Part shown: one piece after another, positions 1 through 8,513 of the stretch
Numbering within the stretch: the stretch's first letter is position 1
How the letters are laid out: every line of letters begins with the position of its first letter
From: Prochlorococcus sp. AG-459-O09
GTDB taxonomy: Bacteria; Cyanobacteriota; Cyanobacteriia; PCC-6307; Cyanobiaceae
DNA: 35,619 bases
Direction of reading: 5' to 3'
NCBI GenBank assembly: GCA_003211955.1
Contig: QCRH01000010.1
Location: 1-35,619, forward strand
Translations under genes and position numbers: made by a program
The notes under the pieces: model-generated
Database searches by the model: none
Told to the model about the DNA's origin: nothing
What the model saw: only the letters and a program-made list of their open reading frames with translations

Positions 1-559
1 TCATAGATTGGCAGAGATCTTTAATATTTAAGGTTTCCTTACCTTCCATACCAAGATGTTCCGTTGAAACAACTGTTCCTTGAAGAAAAAATAAATCTAT
101 TTTGGAATTATTAAGTGTTTCTTTAAACTTAATAGCAGCTTGAGGAGTCCCACTAAAAGCAGCGATACCTCCTCCTTCTTTGACCTCATTTATTCTTTGT
201 AAAATCAATCCCTCCTTGACGGGTTCACTGTATATCTTCTGCATTAACGGAACGAAATCATTCTTCCCGACTGATGCTATTTGGTTCAATATTTCATCAG
301 GATTTTTATATCTTGTTTGTATGCCCTCCATATTAATAACCCCTATGGAACCTAATTTTGTAAGTTCTACAGCCGTATTGACATCTACAACACTATCCAT
401 GGCACTAGCTACGATCGGAACGTCTCTTTTGAAATTACCTACAGACCAAGAAGGATCAGTCAAATCGTAATCAAGTGTTCTATTACCAGGCACTAAAGCT
501 ATTTCATCAATGCCGTAAGCCCTTCTGACTTTTTTATTTAAACCAAGTTCAATATTCAC
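1..559 (-). CDS. guaB3: GuaB3-type IMP dehydrogenase/GMP reductase family protein (3' part outside window)
   Basis: Read on the minus strand from a GTG at 559, an open frame of 186 codons runs off the left edge. The start reads MNIELGLNKKVRRAYGIDEI and continues with segments resembling IMPDH barrel strands, including VPIVASAMDSVVDV and LGSIGVINMEGIQTRY. The lack of an N-terminal CBS-domain insertion in what can be seen, and the RRAYGIDEIALVPG start, match the GuaB3 family of cyanobacteria and actinobacteria rather than classical GuaB. The family acts in purine nucleotide metabolism; cyanobacterial members have been reported to work as GMP reductases, so IMP dehydrogenase activity should not be assumed. 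The catalytic cysteine loop lies outside the window. It is divergent from gyrA with a 180-base shared promoter region. No Shine-Dalgarno sequence is evident before the GTG. Confidence 0.88.
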   Translation of the reverse strand, partial: MNIELGLNKKVRRAYGIDEIALVPGNRTLDYDLTDPSWSVGNFKRDVPIVASAMDSVVDVNTAVELTKLGSIGVINMEGIQTRYKNPDEILNQIASVGKNDFVPLMQKIYSEPVKEGLILQRINEVKEGGGIAAFSGTPQAAIKFKETLNNSKIDLFFLQGTVVSTEHLGMEGKETLNIKDLCQSM

Positions 560-570
560 GGAATTTTTCT

Positions 571-587
571 ATTTATTCTGAATAAAT
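571..587. repeat. perfect 8+1+8 dyad in the guaB3-gyrA divergent region
   Basis: ATTTATTC-T-GAATAAAT is a perfect inverted repeat, 11 bases upstream of the guaB3 GTG. The half-motif TTTATTC recurs near 616 and at 691-697 in the same intergenic region. It could be an operator or chance in AT-rich DNA; no known regulator site was recognised. Confidence 0.4.
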
Positions 588-727
588 TAACAACTAAAGG
601 GGTAATAAGCCAAGGTTTATTCAAAAACAAAAGGTTTTATTTTGATTTGTGTGTAAATGTGAGTATTTGGGAATTAAATAAATATTTTTTTTTATTCATT
701 ATGACAATCAGCGATTATTATTAAAAA

Positions 728-732
728 AAGGA
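728..732 (+). promoter_or_regulatory. gyrA ribosome binding site
   Basis: AAGGA ends 7 bases before the gyrA ATG at 740 and supports that start. A seven-codon open frame (ATG at 701, stop at 722-724, reading MTISDYY) ends just before it. Confidence 0.6.
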
Positions 733-739
733 TTTTTAT

Positions 740-3337
740 ATGTCTGATATTTTAGATTCTGATAACTCAGGATTAAGCGAAGATAACGACCGAATTATTC
801 AGACTGACCTAAGAAATGAGATGTCTCGCTCATACCTTGAGTATGCAATGAGTGTTATAGTCGGTCGTGCTCTTCCAGATGCGAGAGATGGATTAAAACC
901 TGTTCATAGAAGAATTCTTTATGCAATGTATGAACTTGGTTTAACTAGCGGTAGACCATACAGAAAATGTGCGAGAGTTGTTGGAGAAGTACTAGGTAAA
1001 TACCATCCTCATGGCGATACTGCTGTTTATGATGCTTTGGTTAGGATGGCTCAGGATTTCTCTATGAGGATGCCACTCATAGATGGCCATGGAAACTTTG
1101 GTTCTGTTGATAACGACCCACCAGCAGCAATGCGATATACAGAATCTCGTTTACAGTCTCTTACAGATGAAAGTTTACTAGAGGATATTGAATCTGAAAC
1201 TGTAGATTTCGCCGATAATTTTGACGGTTCTCAGCAAGAACCAACAGTTTTACCCGCTAGGATTCCTCAACTACTACTAAATGGATCATCTGGAATAGCA
1301 GTAGGAATGGCAACTAATATTCCACCTCATAATTTAGGGGAATTAATTAATGGTCTTAAATCAATCATCAATAACCCTTCGATTGAAGATAGAGAACTTT
1401 TTGAAATAATTAAAGGGCCTGATTTTCCCACAGGTGGTCAAATCTTAGGCAGAGATGGTATAAGAGAAACTTTCAAGACAGGGAGGGGTTCAATAACCAT
1501 GAGAGGTGTAGCAAATATTGAACAAATTAAATCCAGTGGTAGAGCAGAAAAAGATGCCGTAATAATTACAGAGCTCCCATTTCAAACAAATAAAGCAGCA
1601 TTGATAGAAAGAATTGCTGACTTGGTTAATGAAAAAAAATTAGAAGGTATTTCTGATATTAGAGATGAAAGTGATCGAGACGGAATGAGGATTGTTATTG
1701 AACTAAAAAGGGATGCCTACCCACAAGTAGTTTTAAATAATTTATTTAAGTTAACACCTCTACAAAATAACTTTAGTGCAAATATCCTTGCTTTAGTAAA
1801 AGGAGAGCCCACAACACTTTCACTCAGGAAAATGTTAGATGTATTTCTAGACTTCAGAGTGGAGACAATAAGGCGAAGAACAGGATTTTTATTAAAAAAG
1901 GCTGAGGAGAGGGATCACATTGTAAAAGGTCTTTTATTAGCATTGGGTGCTATGGATGAGATTATTAATCTAATAAGATCAGCAAAAGATACAGTTTCAG
2001 CCAGAGAAAAATTACAAACTGATCATGAGTTATCTGCCACACAGGCAGAAGCTATTTTACAAATGCAATTAAGAAGATTAACAGCACTAGAAGCAGATAA
2101 GATCAAAGGGGAACATGATGAGTTAACCAGAAAAATCAACTTATATCAGCAAATATTGAATAGTAAAGAAAGAATTTTTGAAATTATTCTTGAAGAACTT
2201 AATAAAATCGATGAAAGATTTTCCTCTCCAAGAAAAACAGAAATACTTGATTTAGGCGGTGGTCTAGATGATATTGATCTTATCGCGAATGACAGATCTG
2301 TAGTTTTATTGACTGAAGCAGGTTATTTAAAAAGAATGCCTGTTAATGAATTCGAATCTACAAGTCGTGGGTCTAGAGGCAAAGCTGGAACAAAGACACA
2401 AGAAGATGATGAAGTAAAACTATTTATAAGCTGTAATGATCATGATACTCTTTTGCTTTTTAGTGATAGAGGGGTTTCTTATGCTCTGCCAGCATATAGA
2501 GTTCCCATGAGTAGTAGAACAGCTAAAGGTACTCCATCAGTTCAACTTCTCCCAATACCACGAGAAGAAAAGATAACCTCGTTAGTTGCAATAGATTCTT
2601 TTGATAACGATTGTTATCTATTAATGCTAACCAAGGCTGGATTTATAAAAAGAACTTCACTTTCTGCTTTCTCAAAAATTCGATCTAATGGATTAATAGC
2701 AATAAATCTTGAGGATGGAGATGCTTTAACTTGGGTTAGATTATCAAAAGAAGGTGACAGTGTTTTGATTGGATCAAGAACAGGAATGGCGATTCATTTC
2801 AGACTAGATATTAACGAATTAAGGCCACTAGGCAGGACGGCAAGGGGGGTTAAATCTATGAACCTTAGAAAAGGAGACAATCTTGTGTCTATGGATGTTT
2901 TAACATCTGATTTGGTTGATCAATTAGCTAAAAGTGAAGATCTCGCGAAAGAGTCTGATGAAAATCTTGAAGTTAACTCTTCAGAAGGTCCTTGGGTACT
3001 AATAGCCAGTGCATTTGGATTAGGTAAAAGAGTACCTGTAAATCAGTTTAGATTACAAAAAAGAGCAGGCATGGGCTTGAGAGCGATAAAATTCAGAATT
3101 AAAGATGATGTATTAGTTTGTTTGAAGGTCCTTGGAGAAGGGGAAGAATTACTTTTTGTGACCGAAAAAGGCGTTATAGTGAGAACAAACGCAGATAAAA
3201 TATCCCAGCAATCTAGAGCCGCTACTGGAGTAAAATTACAAAGATTAGATGAGGGTGATCATTTATCAGAAGTTGTATTAGTTCCTCATGAACAAACAGA
3301 AGAAACAGACCAATTCAACCAAGGCAAAGAAAATTAA
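740..3337 (+). CDS. gyrA: DNA gyrase subunit A
   Basis: The 865-residue product is the DNA breakage-reunion subunit of a type IIA topoisomerase, which acts with GyrB to supercoil DNA. Near the N-terminus come [23 protein letters not shown] and [11 protein letters not shown], then the quinolone-region loop [10 protein letters not shown] (Thr94 and Asp98, corresponding to E. coli Ser83 and Asp87), then the catalytic tyrosine in AAMRYTE (Tyr133). The C-terminal beta-pinwheel is present. The GyrA-box position reads TSRGSRG (541-547) instead of the usual QRRGG(K/R)G, so the box is degenerate. Cyanobacteria can carry a second GyrA/ParC-like gene; length and pinwheel favour GyrA, but the degenerate box leaves some doubt over strict gyrase versus topoisomerase IV-like behaviour. 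crtL starts 23 bases downstream and may be cotranscribed. Confidence 0.95.
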   Translation: MSDILDSDNSGLSEDNDRIIQTDLRNEMSRSYLEYAMSVIVGRALPDARDGLKPVHRRILYAMYELGLTSGRPYRKCARVVGEVLGKYHPHGDTAVYDALVRMAQDFSMRMPLIDGHGNFGSVDNDPPAAMRYTESRLQSLTDESLLEDIESETVDFADNFDGSQQEPTVLPARIPQLLLNGSSGIAVGMATNIPPHNLGELINGLKSIINNPSIEDRELFEIIKGPDFPTGGQILGRDGIRETFKTGRGSITMRGVANIEQIKSSGRAEKDAVIITELPFQTNKAALIERIADLVNEKKLEGISDIRDESDRDGMRIVIELKRDAYPQVVLNNLFKLTPLQNNFSANILALVKGEPTTLSLRKMLDVFLDFRVETIRRRTGFLLKKAEERDHIVKGLLLALGAMDEIINLIRSAKDTVSAREKLQTDHELSATQAEAILQMQLRRLTALEADKIKGEHDELTRKINLYQQILNSKERIFEIILEELNKIDERFSSPRKTEILDLGGGLDDIDLIANDRSVVLLTEAGYLKRMPVNEFESTSRGSRGKAGTKTQEDDEVKLFISCNDHDTLLLFSDRGVSYALPAYRVPMSSRTAKGTPSVQLLPIPREEKITSLVAIDSFDNDCYLLMLTKAGFIKRTSLSAFSKIRSNGLIAINLEDGDALTWVRLSKEGDSVLIGSRTGMAIHFRLDINELRPLGRTARGVKSMNLRKGDNLVSMDVLTSDLVDQLAKSEDLAKESDENLEVNSSEGPWVLIASAFGLGKRVPVNQFRLQKRAGMGLRAIKFRIKDDVLVCLKVLGEGEELLFVTEKGVIVRTNADKISQQSRAATGVKLQRLDEGDHLSEVVLVPHEQTEETDQFNQGKEN

Positions 3338-3360
3338 AAGAAAATGGTCTATTAGATAAT

Positions 3361-4572
3361 ATGGAAATACTTGATATTCTAATTTTAGGTTCCGGCCCTG
3401 CAGCACTATGCTTGGCTTCAGAATTAGCCAAGCAAGATTTAAATATTAAGGGCATATCAACTAAATCTCCAAATGAAAAATGGGAGAATACATATGGTAT
3501 TTGGGCTTCTGAATTAGAAGAATTAGGATTAGAGTCTTTGTTATCTCATCGGTGGTGCAAAACAGTAAGTTTCTTTGGAAATGGCGAAAATAAAAAGGGT
3601 GATAATCCTACTAAACATAATTACGATTATGGTTTGATAAATCAAGAAGCTTTTCAAAATGAACTTTTAAAAAAGTGTAACGGGATTGAATGGTTGAATG
3701 AAACAGCAAAAGATATTAAAGAGAAAAATAAACTATCTGAAGTGATTTGTTTTTCAGGTCTAAAAATAAAGGCGAGGTTAGTCATTGACGCAAGTGGCCA
3801 TAGAAGTAATTTCATAAAAAGACCAGTCCAAACTGAAATAGCTCAACAAGCTGCGTATGGGATTGTTGGTAAATTTTCATCGCCACCAGTTAATAAAGAG
3901 CAGTTTGTTTTAATGGATTTTCGTCCAAATCATTTAAACAATGAAGAAAAGTTATCATCTCCTTCCTTTCTTTATGCAATGGATCTTGGAAATGAAACTT
4001 TTTTTGTTGAAGAAACATCATTAGCTAGTTATCCAGCCTTATCCCAAGAGAATCTCAAAAAAAGACTTTTTAAAAGATTGAATAGCAAGGGTATTCAGGT
4101 TAGCGAAATTTTTCATGAAGAGAATTGCCTTTTCCCAATGAATTTACCCCTCCCATTTAAAAAACAATTTGTACTTGGGTTTGGAGGGTCTGCAAGCATG
4201 GTGCATCCTGCATCAGGATACATGATCGGATCTTTATTAAGAAGAGCTCCACTACTTGCAAAAAAATTAGCAATCTTTTTAAAAGAACCTAATCTTAGTT
4301 CTCTTGAACTAGCGACAAAAGGTTGGGAGATCCTATGGCCTTACGAGTTAATACAAAGGCATAAACTTTACCAATATGGTTTAAGAAGACTGATGAGTTT
4401 TGACGAAAGTAGATTAAGAAGCTTTTTCTCAAATTTCTTTAGATTATCTACCAATGAATGGGTAGGTTTTCTTACTAATACACTTCCACTTCCAAAACTA
4501 ATTTACGTGATGAGTAAGATGTTTATAAATTCACCTTTAAAAGTAAAACTAGGAATGCTTAAGTTAAATTAG
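3361..4572 (+). CDS. crtL: lycopene cyclase, CrtL type (probably beta-cyclase)
   Basis: This 403-residue FAD/NAD(P)-binding protein cyclises the ends of lycopene to give beta-carotene, the precursor of zeaxanthin, at the thylakoid or cell membrane. The N-terminal Rossmann motif is LILGSGPAALCLASELA (about 7-23), followed by the plant/cyanobacterial cyclase signature ENTYGIWASELEELGL (about 42-57). Later come VIDASGHRSNF and LGFGGSASMVHPASGYMIGS, which resemble the cyclase motifs near the flavin. Length fits CrtL-type cyclases of about 400 residues. Prochlorococcus has both beta (CrtL-b) and epsilon (CrtL-e) cyclases. I favour the beta enzyme, but the sequence alone, read by eye, does not prove ring specificity. 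It lies 23 bases after gyrA and ends 6 bases from the convergent branching enzyme gene. Confidence 0.88.
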   Translation: MEILDILILGSGPAALCLASELAKQDLNIKGISTKSPNEKWENTYGIWASELEELGLESLLSHRWCKTVSFFGNGENKKGDNPTKHNYDYGLINQEAFQNELLKKCNGIEWLNETAKDIKEKNKLSEVICFSGLKIKARLVIDASGHRSNFIKRPVQTEIAQQAAYGIVGKFSSPPVNKEQFVLMDFRPNHLNNEEKLSSPSFLYAMDLGNETFFVEETSLASYPALSQENLKKRLFKRLNSKGIQVSEIFHEENCLFPMNLPLPFKKQFVLGFGGSASMVHPASGYMIGSLLRRAPLLAKKLAIFLKEPNLSSLELATKGWEILWPYELIQRHKLYQYGLRRLMSFDESRLRSFFSNFFRLSTNEWVGFLTNTLPLPKLIYVMSKMFINSPLKVKLGMLKLN

Positions 4573-4578
4573 TATTTT

Positions 4579-6162
4579 TTATTTTCGCCAATCATCAATA
4601 TTAATATCTGGGAAAACTTTATCTTCTTCCTCAATATCTTCAAGAAATTTTAAATTAATATAGGAATGATTTTTAATCATTGAAACTAATTCCCAGAACC
4701 TGAACAAATGTCTTTCTATCCTCTCTTTTGCAAGCTCAGTTGTAGTTCCAGCTCTTAGGATAAAACTCCAATCAGAGGACTCAGAGAGAAGTAATTCTCT
4801 TGCTGCTTGCTTGAAAAGTCTTAAGGATAAGTCATTATTGAAATTTTTCGAGCATAAATTAACGAAAGTTGAGCCTGCTTTTGTGATCTCGGGAACAATC
4901 CATGCATTTGCATCATTAATCCAGTAATTATGATAACCTCCTTGTCCCCAGCTTGATGGTGATGGATCGCAAATCTGAAGTTTTGGCTTTTGAAGTAAGA
5001 ATTCTTTTAAATTTGTAAGCTTAATCAAATATTTACTAGACTTCATTAAAATATTTTCAATAAAAAAAGGTCCCTCATACCACCAATGACCAAACAACTC
5101 TGCATCAAATGGAGCTACCAATAAGGGCTTAAAGGAAGAGGATAATGTTAATTTTTCTAATTGTTTGGATCTCGCTAAAAGATAAGCATCAGCATGTTCT
5201 GCAGCCTTCTTTTTGGCTTCATTTTCTAAGTAAAACGCCTTTTCCCCTAATGGTGCCTTATCATCTGTAATCTTATGAAACTTCAAACCCAAAGGTCTTT
5301 TAGTTGTGATACCTTTCTTTTGGAGCTTCGAGATAGGTAATTCCCATCCCAAATCTTTGTGAAATTCTCTATAAACTTTATCTCCAGGGAATCCATCCTT
5401 AGCAGACCAAACGGGCAAAGTTGACTCACTATCTCTTCCGAAGAAGGCAACTCCTTTTTTTGAGCAGATTGGAGCGTATACACCATACCTTGGCCTGGGT
5501 GTGGCATTAAGTATGCCATGACCGTCTAAGATTGCATATCTTATTCCGGAATTAATTAGTATTTCGTCTAAATTCTCATAATAAGCACATTCAGGTAACC
5601 AAATACCTAAAGGCTTTGTTCCAAAAATATTTTCATGGCTCCTAATTGCAGTATTAATTTGTCCTTTAACAGTTTCAGGATTCTCCCTTAGAATTGGCAA
5701 ATATCCGTGAGTAGCAGCACAAGTAAGAATATCCAAATTTCCTGAGTTATTTAAAACCCTAAACTTCTCAATTAATTTTCCAGAACAATTTTGCCAATAT
5801 AAATATTTTTCATTAAGATTTTTCATTAAAAATGCAGAGGCATTTTTTTCTTCTAATGGTAGTTCGTTTAAGAAATCATTCCTTGTTTTAATCCAGCTTG
5901 GGAACGTTTCTTGAATTTGTTTATTATTTAGAAGTGATAATAATGTTGGAGACAAACTAATAGTAAGTTTTGTATTTTCAGGATTTTCATTTTTAGAAGA
6001 TTCTATTGATTGAAGTAGTGGTATATAACATTCCAAAATCGCTTGGAATAACCAATCCTCTTCTAAGGAGTTCTTTTCATTTTTTCTGACATAGGGTAGA
6101 TGAGCATGTAAAACTATCGCTAACTGACCTAAAACATTTTGTTGGGGATATTGCCCATTCAT
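4579..6162 (-). CDS. 1,4-alpha-glucan branching enzyme, glycoside hydrolase family 57
   Basis: The 527-residue protein belongs to GH57 (DUF1957 group), which introduces alpha-1,6 branches into glycogen-like glucan. Visible family regions are HAHLPYV near residue 20 (region 1), ATHGYLP (about 150-156), GIWLPECAYY with the predicted catalytic nucleophile Glu191 (region 3) and APFDAELFGHWWYEGP with the predicted acid/base Asp353 (region 4). SSWGQGGYHNYWIND near the C-terminal helical domain also fits. Length matches the roughly 530-residue bacterial enzymes, and no signal peptide is seen, so it should be cytosolic. It is divergent from leuA across 226 bases and convergent with crtL. GH57 branching enzymes in cyanobacteria coexist with GH13 GlgB, so its exact share in glycogen structure is uncertain. 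Some GH57 members are amylases, but these motifs favour branching. Confidence 0.85.
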   Translation of the reverse strand: MNGQYPQQNVLGQLAIVLHAHLPYVRKNEKNSLEEDWLFQAILECYIPLLQSIESSKNENPENTKLTISLSPTLLSLLNNKQIQETFPSWIKTRNDFLNELPLEEKNASAFLMKNLNEKYLYWQNCSGKLIEKFRVLNNSGNLDILTCAATHGYLPILRENPETVKGQINTAIRSHENIFGTKPLGIWLPECAYYENLDEILINSGIRYAILDGHGILNATPRPRYGVYAPICSKKGVAFFGRDSESTLPVWSAKDGFPGDKVYREFHKDLGWELPISKLQKKGITTKRPLGLKFHKITDDKAPLGEKAFYLENEAKKKAAEHADAYLLARSKQLEKLTLSSSFKPLLVAPFDAELFGHWWYEGPFFIENILMKSSKYLIKLTNLKEFLLQKPKLQICDPSPSSWGQGGYHNYWINDANAWIVPEITKAGSTFVNLCSKNFNNDLSLRLFKQAARELLLSESSDWSFILRAGTTTELAKERIERHLFRFWELVSMIKNHSYINLKFLEDIEEEDKVFPDINIDDWRK

Positions 6163-6388
6163 ACTTTTTATAATTTATGTCAGTAATTCTATAAAAAATC
6201 AACAATAACCTTTTATCAAAGCTAGTTTTGATTTTAAAAGAATACTTTAATAATTTAAGTATTTCATTTTTATCTTCAGAATTTTAACCAATATTGTTTA
6301 AGTTACAAACTTGCAGCAAATTTTTATTGAACTAAAACTAGTCAAATTTTTTTAATTAGCTTAATATAAGCATATGTAATACCCTCTG

Positions 6389-8029
6389 ATGTCAAAAGAT
6401 CCTGGAAGAATTTTGATATTCGATACAACTCTTCGAGATGGAGAGCAATCTCCTGGCGCCAGTTTAAATCTCGAAGAAAAACTTGCTATCGCCCATCAAT
6501 TAGCAAGATTAGGAGTAGATGTTATTGAAGCTGGATTCCCTTTCGCAAGTCCAGGAGATTTTAAAGCTGTTAATAAAATTGCTAATGCCGTAGGGAAAGA
6601 AAATGGCCCTATAATATGTGGTTTAGCTAGAGCTTCTAAAGGAGATATAAAAGCATGTTACGAAGCAGTAAGTCCAGCTCCCAAGAAAAGAATACATACT
6701 TTTATTGCAACAAGTGATATTCATCTTAAACATAAACTTAAAAAATCCAGAAAAGATGTTCTTCAAATAGTTCCAGAAATGGTTAATTATGCAAAATCCT
6801 TAGTGGATGATATTGAGTTTTCTTGTGAAGATGCCTCAAGGAGCGATCCTGAATTTTTATACGAAGTGATTCATCTAGCAATAACTGCAGGAGCGACAAC
6901 AATAAATATCCCTGATACTGTTGGATTTACAACTCCTAGTGAATTTGGCAAACTAATTGCCGACATAAATAAAAATGTTCCAAATATTGATGAGGCAGTA
7001 ATCTCGGTTCATGGTCATAATGATTTAGGTTTAGCAGTAGCCAATTTTCTTGAGGCAGTAAAAAATGGAGCCAGACAACTAGAATGTACTATTAATGGAA
7101 TTGGAGAAAGAGCCGGGAATGCCTCTCTAGAAGAATTAGTAATGGCACTTCATGTTAGGAAAAGTTTTTTTAATAGTTTTTTCAAAAGAAATCCAGATTC
7201 CCCAACTCCTCTAACGGCTATAAGAACAGAAGAAATAACAAAAACTTCTAGACTTGTTTCTAACCTAACTGGAATGACTGTACAACCTAATAAAGCAATT
7301 GTGGGCGCTAACGCTTTTGCTCATGAGTCAGGGATTCATCAGGATGGTGTTTTAAAAAATAGACTAACTTACGAAATTATCGATGCAAAAACTGTTGGTT
7401 TGAGTGACAATAAAATTTCTTTAGGGAAACTTAGTGGAAGAAGTGCGGTAAGAGCAAGATTAGAAGAGATGGGATATGATTTGAGCCGAGAAGATTTAAA
7501 TGATGCTTTTGCTCGTTTTAAGGATTTAGCCGACAGGAAAAGAGAAATTACTGACAGAGACTTAGAAGCAATTGTTAGTGAACAAGTTCAGCTCCCAGAA
7601 GCTAAATTTCAATTAAGTCTTGTACAAGTAAGTTGTGGTAACGCCTCTAAACCTACTGCCACCATTTCGCTTCTAAACACGGATGACAATAGTGAGGATA
7701 CTGCTGTATCAATAGGGACTGGGCCCGTTGATGCTGTATGCGAGGCTTTAAATAAATTAGCTAAAGTTCCTAATGAATTAATTGAATTTTCTGTTAAGTC
7801 GGTAACAGAAGGAATTGATGCTTTGGGCGAAGTAACAATAAGAATAAGAAGGGATAATAAAATATATTCTGGTCATTCTGCTGATACAGACGTTGTAGTT
7901 GCTGCAGCGAATGCTTACGTTAATGCTTTAAATAGACTTGTATTTTCTGAGAAAAAAAATTCAATTCATCCACAATTTGATAATTTAGAGAATTCTGATA
8001 ATAAATTTCTAACTAATCCTGCAAATTAA
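6389..8029 (+). CDS. leuA: 2-isopropylmalate synthase
   Basis: LeuA condenses acetyl-CoA with 2-oxoisovalerate, the first committed step of leucine synthesis. The 546-residue protein opens with [19 protein letters not shown] (metal-binding Asp and catalytic Arg), followed by [31 protein letters not shown] (metal-ligand histidines) and [13 protein letters not shown] of the TIM barrel. [17 protein letters not shown] belongs to the linker subdomains, and the last 140 or so residues form the allosteric leucine-binding dimer domain. Length is typical for the full-size, feedback-inhibited form. The ATG at 6389 has no clear Shine-Dalgarno sequence. No leucine-rich leader peptide or T-box was seen upstream. 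An inverted repeat lies just after the stop. Confidence 0.96.
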   Translation: MSKDPGRILIFDTTLRDGEQSPGASLNLEEKLAIAHQLARLGVDVIEAGFPFASPGDFKAVNKIANAVGKENGPIICGLARASKGDIKACYEAVSPAPKKRIHTFIATSDIHLKHKLKKSRKDVLQIVPEMVNYAKSLVDDIEFSCEDASRSDPEFLYEVIHLAITAGATTINIPDTVGFTTPSEFGKLIADINKNVPNIDEAVISVHGHNDLGLAVANFLEAVKNGARQLECTINGIGERAGNASLEELVMALHVRKSFFNSFFKRNPDSPTPLTAIRTEEITKTSRLVSNLTGMTVQPNKAIVGANAFAHESGIHQDGVLKNRLTYEIIDAKTVGLSDNKISLGKLSGRSAVRARLEEMGYDLSREDLNDAFARFKDLADRKREITDRDLEAIVSEQVQLPEAKFQLSLVQVSCGNASKPTATISLLNTDDNSEDTAVSIGTGPVDAVCEALNKLAKVPNELIEFSVKSVTEGIDALGEVTIRIRRDNKIYSGHSADTDVVVAAANAYVNALNRLVFSEKKNSIHPQFDNLENSDNKFLTNPAN

Positions 8030-8043
8030 ATTATTTTCTTAGG

Positions 8044-8080
8044 ATTATTAAGTAGCATTAAAAAATAGTCTCTTAATAAT
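8044..8080. repeat. inverted repeat after leuA (possible weak terminator or processing hairpin)
   Basis: ATTATTAAG (8044-8052) and CTTAATAAT (8072-8080) are perfect 9-base arms separated by 19 bases. They lie between the leuA stop and the next gene on the same strand. The arms contain almost no G or C and no T-tract follows, so this is not a convincing intrinsic terminator. Confidence 0.35.
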
Positions 8081-8112
8081 GTAGATTAAAGTAATAGTTA
8101 AAGCAGTAAATA

Positions 8113-8505
8113 ATGAGAGAGAGGGTACTTGGATATTGGGCACTTTCGTGGGTTGGCTTAATCGGCAACATAATTGCACTTCCAATAATCGCATTAATAA
8201 TAAGTTATGGACCTCCACTAAAAGTTGCGAATATAACTCTTGCCATAAGTCTTGGATGGCCTGCTGCAATTGTTGGAATAGTTTCTTCAGCAGCTCTTTT
8301 AGCAGAGAGAAGATGGGGAATAACTTTAACTCTGGTATCTCTATCAATGGTAATTTCTGGTATGGGTCCTTATTCAGTTGTAAGGCTTATAACTCTTCAA
8401 GACATTTATGGAGTTGGTGGGTTTACTCTTTTAACAACATTATTAAGTACTCTAGCCCTTCTTTATTGGTGTAATCCGAAACATCGAAGAAGTATTAGGT
8501 TATAA
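8113..8505 (+). CDS. small four-helix membrane protein of unknown function
   Basis: I do not recognise a named family. The 130-residue protein has four likely transmembrane helices at about residues 8-32, 38-62, 67-85 and 97-118, and a basic tail ending KHRRSIRL. The stretch ISLGWPAAIVGIVSSAALLAERRWG contains an AERRWG loop, with the positive charges suggesting that loop is cytoplasmic. Codon and base use look like the neighbours. It follows leuA by 83 bases on the same strand and converges on the HD phosphohydrolase with only 8 bases between stop codons. Overlapping frames on both strands in this region lack family features and a membrane pattern. Probably an inner-membrane or thylakoid protein; no activity can be assigned. 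Confidence 0.75.
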   Translation: MRERVLGYWALSWVGLIGNIIALPIIALIISYGPPLKVANITLAISLGWPAAIVGIVSSAALLAERRWGITLTLVSLSMVISGMGPYSVVRLITLQDIYGVGGFTLLTTLLSTLALLYWCNPKHRRSIRL

Positions 8506-8513
8506 AATTGAAA

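Noticed and set aside
180..470. Plus-strand open frame opposite guaB3
   Set aside because: It is a shadow of the coding guaB3 strand, and no family features are seen in it.
1..560. The Prochlorococcus small RNA Yfr1, known from near guaB
   Set aside because: As I recall it lies between guaB and trxA, on the far side of the guaB gene and so outside this window.
6163..6388. Leucine leader peptide, attenuator or T-box before leuA
   Set aside because: No leucine-rich frame and no stable hairpin were found; the short ATG before leuA is followed at once by a stop.
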